64,000 bases of DNA from an uncultured Faecalibacterium sp. (lineage in GTDB: Bacteria > Bacillota > Clostridia > Oscillospirales > Ruminococcaceae): positions 1-64,000 of the forward strand of contig CAKSWU010000009.1 of the NCBI GenBank assembly GCA_934513205.1, written 5' to 3'. Under the pieces are notes generated by a model. It ran no database searches, was not told where the DNA came from, and was given only the letters and a program-made list of their open reading frames with translations. Both the position numbers and the translations under genes were made by a program. Shown piece after piece: positions 7,609 to 17,965 of the stretch (position 1 is its first letter; each line of letters begins with the position of its first letter).

Positions 7609-9060
7609 TTACGCTTTGTAAGCGAGGATCGCTTTCAGGTACTCCCACACGCGGGCCACCGAGGCGATGTCAGCGCGCTCGTTGGGGGTGTGGACATGCA
7701 GCAGGTCCGGGCCAAAGGAGATGCAGTCCAGCCCCTCCACCTTGCCGGACAGGATGCCGCATTCCAGACCTGCGTGGATGGCAGAGATCCGGGGCTTTTC
7801 ACCGTACTGTGCCTCGTACAGGGCCACGCACCGGTCCCGCAGCGCGGACTCACGGGCAAAGACCCATGCAGGGTAGTCGCCGTGGAACTTCACGCTGCCG
7901 CCCAGCAGCTCGGTCAGGGTCTGCAGCTTGCGTGCCAGCAGCTCCTTGGCAGAGGGCACAGAGCTGCGGATGGAGAACCGCAGCACCACCTCGTCCCCGG
8001 CGGTCTCGATGACGCCTGGGTTCAGGGAGGTCTCCACCAGCCCCGGCACGTCCATGCTCATGGCCTGCACGCCCCACGGCATCAGCAGCAGGGCCTTGCG
8101 CACCCGCTGGGCAGAAGCGGCGTCCAGCACCGAAGCCTCGGTGCTGCCTTCCTCGGTGAGCCGCAGCCGGATATCCGGGTCTGCCGTGCCGTATTCTGCC
8201 CGCAGTTGGGCGATGAGCTGCTCCCCGGCGGCACGGACCTGCGGGGTGACGCCATCGGGTAGCAGCAGGGTGACGGCGCTCTCCTTGGGGATGACGTTCT
8301 CCTTGGCACCGCCGGAGAAGCTCTGGGGGAAGCAGGTCACGCCGCAGTCCTCCAGCAGGGTCAGGTAGCGCCCCAGCAGAACGATGGCGTTGGCACGGCC
8401 CTTGTGGATCTCGGCGCCGGAGTGCCCGCCTGCAAGGCAGTCGAACTCAGCCCGGAGCAGAGTGCCGGAGACGGTGGTGCGGGTCACGGGCAGATGGCAC
8501 TCCGCCCGGCGTCCGCCGGCGCAGCCGGCGGTCAGCACGCCCTCCTCCTCCGAGTCGATGTTCAGCAGCAGGCGGCCTTCCAGATCGGAAAAGTCCATGG
8601 CATCTGCACCCAGCAGACCCACCTCTTCGCAGACGGTCAGCACCACCTCCAGCGCGGGGTGGGGGATGTCCGCAGCATCCAGCACGGCCAGTGCATAAGC
8701 CACGGCGATGCCGTCGTCTGCGCCCAGCGTGGTGCCCTCGGCCCGGAGGAAGCCGCCGTCCACCACCGGGCGGATGGCGTCCTTTTCCAGATCCAGCGGG
8801 CAGTCGGCGGTCTTGTCGCCCACCATGTCCAGATGCCCCTGCAGGATCAGACCGGGCTGCTGCTCGTAGCCCGGGGTGGCGGGAGCCTTGATGAGCAGGT
8901 TGCCCATGGCATCCTGACGGCAGGCAAGGCCGTGCTCCTTTGCAAACTGCACGCAGTAGTCGCTCAGCGCCTTTTCGTGGTGAGACGTGTGCGGAATGCT
9001 GCAGATCTCCTCAAAATAGTGAAAAACCGATGCCGGTTCCAGTCCGGTCAATGCACTCAT
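7609..9060 (-). CDS. pepD: aminoacyl-histidine dipeptidase (PepD, M20 family)
   Basis: A 483-residue zinc dipeptidase of family M20 that hydrolyses Xaa-His and other dipeptides in the cytoplasm. Motifs: GHLDMVGD with a metal histidine, TLGADDGIAVAYALA with the bridging aspartate, and CEEVGLLGADAMD with the catalytic glutamate pair, all in family order. The length matches PepD (about 485). Start ATG 9060 follows AAGGAG with nine-base spacing. It has its own terminator and is co-oriented with the FMN-binding gene and glnS. Together with the epimerase it supports dipeptide catabolism at this locus. Confidence 0.93.
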   Translation of the reverse strand: MSALTGLEPASVFHYFEEICSIPHTSHHEKALSDYCVQFAKEHGLACRQDAMGNLLIKAPATPGYEQQPGLILQGHLDMVGDKTADCPLDLEKDAIRPVVDGGFLRAEGTTLGADDGIAVAYALAVLDAADIPHPALEVVLTVCEEVGLLGADAMDFSDLEGRLLLNIDSEEEGVLTAGCAGGRRAECHLPVTRTTVSGTLLRAEFDCLAGGHSGAEIHKGRANAIVLLGRYLTLLEDCGVTCFPQSFSGGAKENVIPKESAVTLLLPDGVTPQVRAAGEQLIAQLRAEYGTADPDIRLRLTEEGSTEASVLDAASAQRVRKALLLMPWGVQAMSMDVPGLVETSLNPGVIETAGDEVVLRFSIRSSVPSAKELLARKLQTLTELLGGSVKFHGDYPAWVFARESALRDRCVALYEAQYGEKPRISAIHAGLECGILSGKVEGLDCISFGPDLLHVHTPNERADIASVARVWEYLKAILAYKA

Positions 9061-9141
9061 AATTTCCCTCTCCTTTATAGAAAATCAAATGTACCTTCTG
9101 TATTTTATCAGATTGCACTGCGGGATACAAGAAACAAAAAA

Positions 9142-9175
9142 TGAAAACAGCCTACCCCGCAAGGAGCAGGCTGCT
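9142..9175 (-). terminator. terminator after the FMN-binding gene
   Basis: CAGCCT and AGGCTG arms with a T run on the minus strand. The stem is short. Confidence 0.5.
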
Positions 9176-9193
9176 GTGCCTGTAAAAACGGCC

Positions 9194-9586
9194 TTACTGT
9201 GCGGCCTGCGCCAGACAATTGTCCATGGCGGTAAAGATGGCCTCGCTGGTCATGGTGGAGCCGGTGATGGCATCCACGCCGGAGACAGAACCGGTGCGGG
9301 TCAGCTGGGCAGCCAGACTTTCCGCAGCCTTTCCGCCAAGGTCCGGGGTCTCGCCGGAGGCGTCGATGACCACCGCCGTGACCTTGCCGCCGGTGATGGT
9401 GACCGTGACGGACACTTCACTCATGCAGCCCGTGGAGCTGGACGTATAAACGCCATCCGTCAGGCTGACCGCGTTGTCTGCGGCTGGCACGGTGCCGGTG
9501 TTGGCGATGTAGAGGTTCAGGACGATGCCCATGATCAGGGTCAGCACCGCCATCACAATGGCGTTCCTCAGCAGTTTCCTTGTCAT
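9194..9586 (-). CDS. small membrane-anchored FMN-binding domain protein
   Basis: A 130-residue protein with one N-terminal membrane segment (about 8-28) and an external FMN-binding domain of the kind in RnfG/NqrC. The expected SGAT-type motif appears as DAITGSTMTSEA near residue 108, so the threonine that carries covalent FMN in relatives is present. The VTVTITGGKVTAV stretch is also typical. Such proteins take part in extracytoplasmic electron transfer. No flavin-transferase (ApbE) gene is seen nearby. It lies 21 bp downstream of glnS on the same strand, so it may be read from the glnS promoter. Confidence 0.8.
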   Translation of the reverse strand: MTRKLLRNAIVMAVLTLIMGIVLNLYIANTGTVPAADNAVSLTDGVYTSSSTGCMSEVSVTVTITGGKVTAVVIDASGETPDLGGKAAESLAAQLTRTGSVSGVDAITGSTMTSEAIFTAMDNCLAQAAQ

Positions 9587-9607
9587 AAAAGCTCGGGTGC
9601 TCCTTTG

Positions 9608-11266
<1,659 letters not shown>

Positions 11267-11284
11267 ATAGGTTCCCCCTGTCAG

Positions 11285-11299
11285 GGGCACAATGTGCCC
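11285..11299. promoter_or_regulatory. palindrome in the glnS leader
   Basis: GGGCACAATGTGCCC is a 15-bp perfect palindrome about 20 bp upstream of the glnS start. It may be an operator or a leader hairpin. The rest of 11300-11437 is AT-rich promoter-like DNA with TATATA runs and no gene. Confidence 0.35.
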
Positions 11300-11437
11300 A
11301 TATATTCCATAATACTATATAATACACTATTTTTTTCGCTGCTTCAAGATGGACAGTGGGATTTGTGGGGCAAATGTGCATTTTTGCGTGGGATTTCCCG
11401 CCGAAACTCCCATTTTGCACAACTTTTGCATTATCCC

Positions 11438-11466
11438 TTGACAGTGCCGGAGAAGGAGAGTATATT
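11438..11466 (+). promoter_or_regulatory. promoter of the YitT-family gene
   Basis: TTGACA and TATATT separated by 17 bp, a near-consensus sigma-A promoter 50 bp before the start. Confidence 0.8.
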
Positions 11467-11516
11467 TTTGCATGGCGTGCGGCGGCTTTTGCCGCATTTA
11501 GAATAGGAGGAGTCCC

Positions 11517-12401
11517 ATGAACGGTTTAAAAGAAGCGTTCAACAGAGAAAATCTGCTGAAGAATTTAAATTTTTTTGGTCAGCTGAATCTTGGCCTGATC
11601 CTGACCGCAGTCGGCATCGTCTATTTTAAGAACCCCAACCACTTCGCCTTCGGCGGCACCTCGGGTCTGTCCATCCTGCTGGCAGACCTGTTCCCCCGGA
11701 TCAATGTGGGCGGCTTTATGTGGATCATCAACATAGTGCTGGTGGTGCTGGGTTTTGTCTTTCTGGGGGTCAAGTGCATGGGCTGGACCATCTATTCCTC
11801 CTTTGCACTGTCCTTCTTCGTCTCCGTTTTTGAATGGCTCTACCCCACCAACCTGTCCATGAGCGGCGATGCCATGCTGGATCTGGTGTTTGCAGTGTTC
11901 CTGCCGGCGCTTGGCGCAGCCATCGTGTTCGACATCGGGGCATCCACCGGCGGCACCGATATTGTGGCCCTGATCCTGGCAAAATATACCTCTATGGAGA
12001 TTGGAAAGGCGCTGATGGTCAGCGATATCCTCATCGTGCTGGCGGCGGCATGGCGGTTTGGCATGGGCACTGGTCTGTACTGCATCCTTGGTCTGATCGG
12101 CAAGAGCTTTGTGGTGGACGGTGCCATTGAAAACATCCGCCTGCGCAAGGTCTGCACCATCGTGACGGCCAACCCCCAGCCCATTCTGGACTTCATCATC
12201 AAGGATATGAACCGCTCTGCCACCGTGGAAAAGGCCTATGGTGCCTACACCCACCACGAGCTGAGCGTGCTGGTCACGGTGCTGACCCGCCGTCAGGCAC
12301 TGCAGCTGCGCAACTTCCTGCGGGAGCACGACCCCAAGAGCTTCATCACCATCGTCAACTCCAGCGAGATCATCGGCAAGGGCTTCCGCTCCTTCAACTG
12401 A
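11517..12401 (+). CDS. YitT family membrane protein (DUF161/DUF2179)
   Basis: A 294-residue protein with five or six membrane helices in the first 200 residues, including NHFAFGGTSGLSILLADLFP and DIGASTGGTDIVALILAKYT, which are family hallmarks, then a soluble DUF2179 domain (about 215-290, with VEKAYGAYTHHELSVLV). Function is unknown; relatives are widespread in Firmicutes. Start ATG 11517 follows AGGAGG. It is the last protein gene before tRNA-Pro, with no operon partner. Confidence 0.85.
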   Translation: MNGLKEAFNRENLLKNLNFFGQLNLGLILTAVGIVYFKNPNHFAFGGTSGLSILLADLFPRINVGGFMWIINIVLVVLGFVFLGVKCMGWTIYSSFALSFFVSVFEWLYPTNLSMSGDAMLDLVFAVFLPALGAAIVFDIGASTGGTDIVALILAKYTSMEIGKALMVSDILIVLAAAWRFGMGTGLYCILGLIGKSFVVDGAIENIRLRKVCTIVTANPQPILDFIIKDMNRSATVEKAYGAYTHHELSVLVTVLTRRQALQLRNFLREHDPKSFITIVNSSEIIGKGFRSFN

Positions 12402-12498
12402 CGGCGGCTTTTCTGTCTGCGGTGCCGCGGGACGTATTGACGAACCGACCAAAAAACGATATACTATATCCTGGCGGTGCAGCTGCGCCGCCGGATGC

Positions 12499-12571
12499 CG
12501 GGGTGTTGCGCAGTTGGTAGCGCGCCTGCTTTGGGAGCAGGAGGCCGCGAGTTCGAGTCTCGCCACTCCGA
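12499..12571 (+). tRNA. tRNA-Pro(TGG)
   Basis: Cloverleaf of 73 nt: acceptor CGGGGTG/CACTCCG, anticodon stem CCTGC/GCAGG with loop TTTGGGA (anticodon TGG), T-loop GTTCGAGTC. CCA is not encoded. Confidence 0.95.
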
Positions 12572-12578
12572 TATGACA

Positions 12579-12627
12579 AAAAGCCACGATGAACCGTTTA
12601 TGAACGCGGTTTTGTCGTGGCTTTTTT
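12579..12627 (+). terminator. terminator of tRNA-Pro
   Basis: AAGCCACGA pairs with TCGTGGCTT, followed by TTTT. Confidence 0.85.
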
Positions 12628-12705
12628 GCTGCGATTTTTCTCTGGTCTGACCGGAAAATGTGACAGACAGGCGGCTGTTTTGCCCGGTGCGGGCCACCTT
12701 GTCCG

Positions 12706-12756
12706 GAAACAGGCGGTGTTCTCCAAGCGGAGGACGCCGCCTGTTCTGCGTTTTTA
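12706..12756 (+). terminator. second hairpin between tRNA-Pro and the fab operon
   Basis: AACAGGCGG pairs with CCGCCTGTT, followed by CTGCGTTTTTA. What it would terminate is unclear; 12628-12705 shows no gene. Confidence 0.5.
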
Positions 12757-12825
12757 GGGGGGCTTTTTATAAAGGAAGCAAACTGTGACAGAAATGTAAA
12801 ACCTAAAACTTTTTAATTAAAATGC

Positions 12826-12853
12826 TTGACTTATCCGACGGTTCGGTTATAAT
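12826..12853 (+). promoter_or_regulatory. promoter of the fatty-acid operon with flanking inverted repeat
   Basis: TTGACT and TATAAT, 16 bp apart. ACCTAAAA at 12801-12808 and TTTTAGGT at 12877-12884 are exact inverted repeats on either side, so they could be half-sites for a lipid regulator. They do not match the FapR or FabT boxes I know. Confidence 0.7.
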
Positions 12854-12926
12854 GGTCGTGCTCGATACCTCATAAATTTTAGGTAAATAATCAAAATAAA
12901 CAGTGAACATAAAGGAGATACCTGCC

Positions 12927-13154
12927 ATGACTTTCGAAGAGATGAAAAAGATCGTTGTCGATACCCTGAGCTGCGATGAGGATAAGGTGACCATGGAGGC
13001 CAGCCTGACCGAGGATCTGGAAGCAGACAGCCTGGACGCTGTGGAACTGAATATGGCGCTGGAAGAGGCCTGCGGCGTGTCCATCCCCGATGAGGAGCTG
13101 GCATCCCTCAAGACCGTGGGCGACATCTTCAACTACATCAACGCACACGTCTGA
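12927..13154 (+). CDS. acpP: acyl carrier protein
   Basis: A 75-residue acidic protein. The phosphopantetheine site is EADSLDAVE with Ser35. It carries growing acyl chains as thioesters in type II fatty-acid synthesis. ATG 12927 is preceded by AAAGGAG; a frame-open upstream ATG at 12903 precedes that ribosome site and is rejected. It is the first gene of the operon. Confidence 0.96.
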   Translation: MTFEEMKKIVVDTLSCDEDKVTMEASLTEDLEADSLDAVELNMALEEACGVSIPDEELASLKTVGDIFNYINAHV

Positions 13155-13167
13155 TGAACCGGGGCAC

Positions 13168-14052
13168 ATGCTTATGAACAGTATCAGAGATCTGCTGCCC
13201 GGCAGTATGCGGGAGCGTGCCTTCCAGCTGAAGGCAAAGCGTGATGCGGGCATCGTGTGGAAGGAGCCGCAGTTTGTGGAATGCAAACACTGCGGACGCC
13301 GGGCGGCCCGTCAGGTCTGGATCCGCAGCCAGTATGTCTGCCCCAACTGCGGCGTGCACCTGCCCATTGGCGGGTACTACCGCCTGAGCGTGCTGCTGGA
13401 CCACGGCAGCTTCCGGGAGCTGGACGCGGATCTTGCTCCGCAGGATGTGCTGGACTTTCCGGGCTACCCGGAAAAGCTGGCAGCGCAGAGCGAAAAAACC
13501 GGCCTGCGGGAGGCCGCTGTCACGGCAACGGGCCGCATCGACGGCATCCCGGTGGTGGCGGCGGTGCTGGACAGCCGCTTTTTTATGGGCAGCATGAGCA
13601 CCGCCGTGGGCGAAAAGATCACCCGCGCGGTGGAGCATGCCGCTGCAAAGCACCTGCCGCTGATCATTTTTTCGGCCAGCGGCGGCGCCCGGATGCAGGA
13701 GGGCATCTTCAGCCTGATGCAGATGGCAAAGACCTCGGCCGCTATCCAGCGCTTTTCGGAGAAGGGCGGGCTGTACATCAGCGTGCTGACCCACCCCACC
13801 ACCGGCGGCGTGACGGCCAGCTTTGCCAGTCTGGGTGACATCATGCTGGCAGAGCCCGGGGCGCTGATCGGTTTTGCCGGGCCCCGGGTCATTGAGCAGA
13901 CCATCGGCGAGAAGCTGCCTGCGGGCTTCCAGCGCAGTGAGTTCCAGCTGGAGCACGGTTTTGTGGATCAGGTGGTGCCTCGCGCTCAGATGCGGGACAC
14001 GCTGGCACAGCTGCTGCGTCTGCACGCAGGGCAGGGAAGGAAATGGGCATAA
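13168..14052 (+). CDS. accD: acetyl-CoA carboxylase carboxyltransferase beta subunit
   Basis: A 294-residue protein that, with AccA, moves the carboxyl group from biotin to acetyl-CoA to make malonyl-CoA. It has the AccD zinc finger (CKHC near 36-39 and CPNC near 58-61) followed by a crotonase-like carboxyltransferase domain with SASGGARMQEG and TTGGVTASFASLGD. Start ATG 13168 (MLMNS) or 13174 (MNS); the ribosome site GGGG is weak, so translational coupling to acpP is likely. Neither accB nor accC is in this operon. Confidence 0.94.
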   Translation: MLMNSIRDLLPGSMRERAFQLKAKRDAGIVWKEPQFVECKHCGRRAARQVWIRSQYVCPNCGVHLPIGGYYRLSVLLDHGSFRELDADLAPQDVLDFPGYPEKLAAQSEKTGLREAAVTATGRIDGIPVVAAVLDSRFFMGSMSTAVGEKITRAVEHAAAKHLPLIIFSASGGARMQEGIFSLMQMAKTSAAIQRFSEKGGLYISVLTHPTTGGVTASFASLGDIMLAEPGALIGFAGPRVIEQTIGEKLPAGFQRSEFQLEHGFVDQVVPRAQMRDTLAQLLRLHAGQGRKWA

Positions 14053-14056
14053 CCAA

Positions 14057-15016
14057 ATGATCAAAGACGTTTTGCGCCAGCTGAAACCGCTGGATGAACA
14101 GATCGCCGCGCTGCGGGGGGACCCGAAGGATGAGGACATGACCGCCGTCACCGCCCACGCCGCAGAGCTGGCAGAGCTTTCCGCGCAGGAGGACGCCATT
14201 CTGGCAGGGGCAGGTGCCCTGACCGCTGAGGACCGGGTCTTTCTGGCACGGCACCCGGACCGTCCGCACATCGATGAGATCGTGAACGCGCTGTTCACCG
14301 ATTTCTTCGAGCAGCGGGGAGACCGGCAGTGCAAGGAGGACGCCGCCATTCTGGGCGGTGTGGCGTTGTTTCACGGTCAGCCGGTGACGGTCATCGGTCA
14401 CCGCAAGGGCAGCACGCTGGAAGAAAATCTGCGCTGCAACTTCGGGATGCCGGGGCCGGAAGGCTACCGCAAGGCCCTGCGTCTGATGAAGCAGGCCGAA
14501 AAATTCGGCCGTCCCATCATCACCTTCATCGACACCCCCGGCGCATACCCCGGCAAGGACGCCGAGGAGCGCGGGCAGGGCGAGGCCATTGCCCGCAACC
14601 TGATGGAGATGAGCGGCCTGACCGTGCCGGTGATCGCTGTGGTCACCGGCGAGGGCTCTTCCGGCGGTGCGCTGGCACTGGGTGTGGCAAACCGCATCCT
14701 CATGCTGGAAAATGCCGTGTATTCGGTGCTGAGCCCCGAGGGCTTTGCCAGCATCCTGTGGAAGGACGCCTCCCGCAGCGGCGAAGCCTGCGAAATCATG
14801 AAGCTGACCGCGCGGGACCTGTACAAGGACGGCATCGTGGATCAGGTGATCCCCGAGCCGACAGGCGGCGCGCAGCGCAGCCATGGGGTGCTGTTTGACG
14901 CCATGGACCGGGCCTTGCAGGCCAGCCTGCGCCCGCTGTGCCGCATGAGCGGACGGCAGCTTGCCGAACAGCGCTACCAGAAGTACCGCCAGATCGGAGA
15001 AATGAGGAAAGAATGA
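14057..15016 (+). CDS. accA: acetyl-CoA carboxylase carboxyltransferase alpha subunit
   Basis: A 319-residue partner of AccD. Hallmarks are GHRKGSTLEENLRCNFGMPGPEGYRKALR.. (shown in part), TFIDTPGAYPGKDAEERGQ and GEGSSGGALALGVAN, which build the carboxybiotin and acetyl-CoA sites. Start ATG 14057 lies four bases after the accD stop and encodes MIKDVLRQL; a longer open frame upstream overlaps accD and is not used. It ends with ATGA overlap into fabH. Confidence 0.95.
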   Translation: MIKDVLRQLKPLDEQIAALRGDPKDEDMTAVTAHAAELAELSAQEDAILAGAGALTAEDRVFLARHPDRPHIDEIVNALFTDFFEQRGDRQCKEDAAILGGVALFHGQPVTVIGHRKGSTLEENLRCNFGMPGPEGYRKALRLMKQAEKFGRPIITFIDTPGAYPGKDAEERGQGEAIARNLMEMSGLTVPVIAVVTGEGSSGGALALGVANRILMLENAVYSVLSPEGFASILWKDASRSGEACEIMKLTARDLYKDGIVDQVIPEPTGGAQRSHGVLFDAMDRALQASLRPLCRMSGRQLAEQRYQKYRQIGEMRKE

Positions 15017-15963
15017 AGGGCTTGCGCTTGATCGCCACCGGCGGGGCTTTGCCCAGCCGCACGGTCACCAACGAAGATCTGAGCCGCACCGTGGAGACCA
15101 GTGACGAGTGGATCACCACCCGCACCGGCATCCGCGCCCGGCACTACTGCACCGAGGGCGAAAACGCCGCCACCCTTGCCATTGCCGCCGCACAGCAGGC
15201 GCTGGCACGCAGCGGCCTTGCCCCGGCAGACATCGCCTGCTGCGTCTGCGCCACCCTGTCTGCCCCGGACGCCACCCCCAGCGTGGCCTGTCAGGTGCAG
15301 GCGGCGCTGGCACTGCCGGAAAACCGCCCCGCACTGGATGTGAACGCTGCCTGCTCCGGCTTTTTGTACGGCACGGCGGTGGCGCGGGGCCTGCTGGCTA
15401 CGCTGGGCGGGCGGTACGCGCTGGTCATCGGCACCGAGGCACTCTCCCGCCTGATGGACCCCGCCGACCGCTCCACCTGCGTGCTGTTTGGCGATGGGGC
15501 CGGTGCGGCGGTGTTTGAGCTGACCGCTGACTGCGTGCCCTTTGCCATCACACTGGGTGCTCGGGGCGATGCCGCCATCCATGCCGGAGGCCCCAGCCGC
15601 GCAGGCTCGGCACCCATCCGCATGGACGGCAGGGCAGTGTTCCGCTTTGCGGTGGATGCCCTGCCCAAATGCCTGCACACCGTGCTGGACGAGACCGGCA
15701 AAACGCTGGACGAGCTGGACTGGGTGGTCTGCCATCAGGCCAACAGCCGCATCATCGACCACTGCGTCAAGGCGCTGCACGCCGATGGTGCAAAGTTCTA
15801 CAAAAACATGGACCGCCACGGCAACACCAGTGCTGCCAGCATCCCGGTTGCGCTGAACGAGCTGGCAGAAAGCGGTCAGCTGAAGCCGGGCCAGCTGCTG
15901 GCCTGCATCGGCTTTGGCGGCGGCCTGACCTGGGGCGGCATGATCGTAGAATATAAAGGATAA
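15013..15963 (+). CDS. fabH: beta-ketoacyl-ACP synthase III
   Basis: A 316-residue enzyme that starts fatty-acid synthesis by condensing acyl-CoA with malonyl-ACP. The catalytic triad is visible as Cys114 (NAACSGF), His241 (CHQAN) and Asn271 (HGNTSAAS). Start ATG 15013 overlaps the accA stop (ATGA), which indicates translational coupling. The C-terminal GFGGGLTWG is the usual glycine-rich end. Primer preference, straight or branched, cannot be read by eye. Confidence 0.96.
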   Translation: MKGLRLIATGGALPSRTVTNEDLSRTVETSDEWITTRTGIRARHYCTEGENAATLAIAAAQQALARSGLAPADIACCVCATLSAPDATPSVACQVQAALALPENRPALDVNAACSGFLYGTAVARGLLATLGGRYALVIGTEALSRLMDPADRSTCVLFGDGAGAAVFELTADCVPFAITLGARGDAAIHAGGPSRAGSAPIRMDGRAVFRFAVDALPKCLHTVLDETGKTLDELDWVVCHQANSRIIDHCVKALHADGAKFYKNMDRHGNTSAASIPVALNELAESGQLKPGQLLACIGFGGGLTWGGMIVEYKG

Positions 15964-15968
15964 AGACC

Positions 15969-16904
15969 ATGAAACTTTTAAACGAGATATTGGGGACGCA
16001 ATACCCCATCATTCAGGGCGGCATGGCGAACATTGCCACCGGCGAGTTTGCCGCCGCCTGCTCCAATGCCGGTGCACTGGGCGTCATCGGTGCGGGCGGC
16101 ATGAATGCCGACACCCTGCGCCAGAACATCCGCCGCTGCCGGGAGCTGACCGATAAGCCCTTTGGGGTGAACATCATGCTCATGCACCCGCAGGCAGATG
16201 AGTTTGCCCAGATCGTGGTGGAGGAAAAAGTCGCTGTGGTCACCACCGGCGCAGGCAACCCGGGAAAATACGTTCCCATGTGGAAAGCTGCCGGCATCAA
16301 GGTGATCCCGGTGGTGGCTGCTGCCGTGCTGGCACGGCATCTGGAGCCGCTGGGCATTGATGCCGTCATCGCCGAGGGCACCGAGAGCGGCGGCCATGTG
16401 GGCGAGATGACCACCATGGCACTGGTGCCGCAGGTGGTGGATGCGGTCAGCGTGCCGGTCATCGCCGCAGGCGGCATTGCCGATGGCCGGCAGCTGGCGG
16501 CTGCGCTGGCGCTGGGCGCTTGCGGGGTGCAGGTGGGCACCTGCCTGCTGGCAAGTGAGGAGTGCCCCATTCACCCCAACTACAAGGCCGCGCTGCTCAA
16601 GGCCGGGGACAGTGACACCATCGTCACCGGACGCACCGTGGGTGCACCGGTGCGTGTGCTGAAAAACCGCATGAGCCGGGAGTATGTCCGTCAGGAAAAG
16701 GCGGGTGCGGACAAGATGGAGCTGGAAAAATACACGCTGGGCAGCTTGCGCCGCGCCGTCTTTGAGGGCGACACGGTAAGCGGCAGCCTGATGGCCGGTC
16801 AGGTGGCCGGAATGCTGCACGAGGTACGCCCCGTGGCCGACATCCTTGCCGACCTGTGGCAGGGCGGGAGGCAGCGCATCGCCGCGCTGAACACCGAATG
16901 CTGA
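15969..16904 (+). CDS. fabK: enoyl-ACP reductase II (FMN-dependent)
   Basis: A 311-residue TIM-barrel flavoprotein that reduces enoyl-ACP, the last step of each elongation cycle, replacing FabI. Motifs: YPIIQGGMANI at the N-terminus, GVNIMLMHPQ, AEGTESGGHVGEM, VIAAGGIADG and GVQVGTCLLASEE, in FabK order. RBS AAAGGA lies close to the ATG at 15969. No fabI is present. FabK enzymes are insensitive to triclosan as a family property. The C-terminus overlaps the next start by seven bases. Confidence 0.93.
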   Translation: MKLLNEILGTQYPIIQGGMANIATGEFAAACSNAGALGVIGAGGMNADTLRQNIRRCRELTDKPFGVNIMLMHPQADEFAQIVVEEKVAVVTTGAGNPGKYVPMWKAAGIKVIPVVAAAVLARHLEPLGIDAVIAEGTESGGHVGEMTTMALVPQVVDAVSVPVIAAGGIADGRQLAAALALGACGVQVGTCLLASEECPIHPNYKAALLKAGDSDTIVTGRTVGAPVRVLKNRMSREYVRQEKAGADKMELEKYTLGSLRRAVFEGDTVSGSLMAGQVAGMLHEVRPVADILADLWQGGRQRIAALNTEC

Positions 16905-17965
16905 CCCTTGGCGGCAAGCCCCTGCAAGTACCCATTTTGCAGGGCGGCATGGGCGTAGGCGTCTCGCTGGGCGGGCTGGCCGGTGCGGTAGCAGCCTGCG
17001 GCGGCATGGGGTGCATCTCCACCGCCGATGCAGGCTACCGCGAGCCGGATTTTGCCCGTGACCCGGCGGCTGCAAACCACCGCGCCCTGACCGCAGAAAT
17101 TCAAAAAGCCAAGGCCATTGCCGGAGGCATGGGTCTGGTGGCCATCAACGCCATGGTAGCCACCCGGGACTATGCCGACGCCATCCGCACCGCCGTGGCG
17201 GCGGGGGTGGATGCCGTGGTCTCCGGTGCGGGTCTGCCGCTGGAGCTGCCGGGCATCGTGGGCACCAAAGAGGTGGCCATTGCGCCCATCGTATCCAGCG
17301 CCCGGGCGGCAAAGCTCATCCTGCGCCGCTGGGCAAAGGAGTTTGAACGCACCGCCGATTTTGTGGTCATCGAGGGCTGCAAGGCGGGCGGGCATCTCGG
17401 CTTTGCCGAGGAGGATCTGCTGGCTGACCGCTGCCAGACCTTGGACGAGATTCTGCCCGGGGTGCTGGCGGAGGTAAAGCCTTACGAGGAACAATACGGC
17501 CACGCCATCCCGGTATTTGTGGCGGGCGGCGTGTACACCGGTGCCGACATGGCACACTTTACAAAGCTTGGCGCTGCGGGCGTGCAGCTTGCTACCCGCT
17601 TTATCCCCACCTACGAGTGCGACGCCTCCCAGACCTACAAGGACGTGCTGCTGGCGGCAAAGCCGGAGGATGTGCGCATCATCCACAGCCCGGTGGGAAT
17701 GCCCGGCCGCGCGCTGAACACCCCGTTGGTGCAGGCGCTGGCCGAGGGCAAGCGCTTCCCGCCCAAGCACTGCGCCCGGTGTCTCAAGACCTGCGACCCC
17801 GCCGCCGTGCCCTACTGCATCACCCACGCCCTCATCGAGGCGGTGAAGGGCAACGTGGAGGAAGGACTTTTCTTCTGCGGCGAAAACGTGGGCAGGCTGG
17901 ATCGGATGCGCACCGTGCGCGAGCTGATGGACGAACTTGTGACCGAATGGAGGCAGAATTTATGA
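16898..17965 (+). CDS. FabK/nitronate monooxygenase-like flavoprotein with C-terminal cysteine cluster
   Basis: A 355-residue second member of the FabK/nitronate monooxygenase superfamily placed directly after fabK (overlap ATGCTGA). It has the flavin barrel motifs LQVPILQGGMGVGVS, VSGAGLPLELP, VIEGCKAGGHLGF and FVAGGVYTGADM. Unlike FabK it has an extra C-terminal segment with Cys292-x2-Cys295-x3-Cys299-x8-Cys308, which could hold a metal or iron-sulfur centre. Its place inside a tightly coupled fatty-acid operon suggests a lipid role, such as an alternative enoyl reductase or protection against side products, but substrate is unknown. Start ATG 16898 was chosen by the overlap; an in-frame upstream ATG (16856) lies inside fabK. 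Confidence 0.82.
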   Translation: MLTLGGKPLQVPILQGGMGVGVSLGGLAGAVAACGGMGCISTADAGYREPDFARDPAAANHRALTAEIQKAKAIAGGMGLVAINAMVATRDYADAIRTAVAAGVDAVVSGAGLPLELPGIVGTKEVAIAPIVSSARAAKLILRRWAKEFERTADFVVIEGCKAGGHLGFAEEDLLADRCQTLDEILPGVLAEVKPYEEQYGHAIPVFVAGGVYTGADMAHFTKLGAAGVQLATRFIPTYECDASQTYKDVLLAAKPEDVRIIHSPVGMPGRALNTPLVQALAEGKRFPPKHCARCLKTCDPAAVPYCITHALIEAVKGNVEEGLFFCGENVGRLDRMRTVRELMDELVTEWRQNL

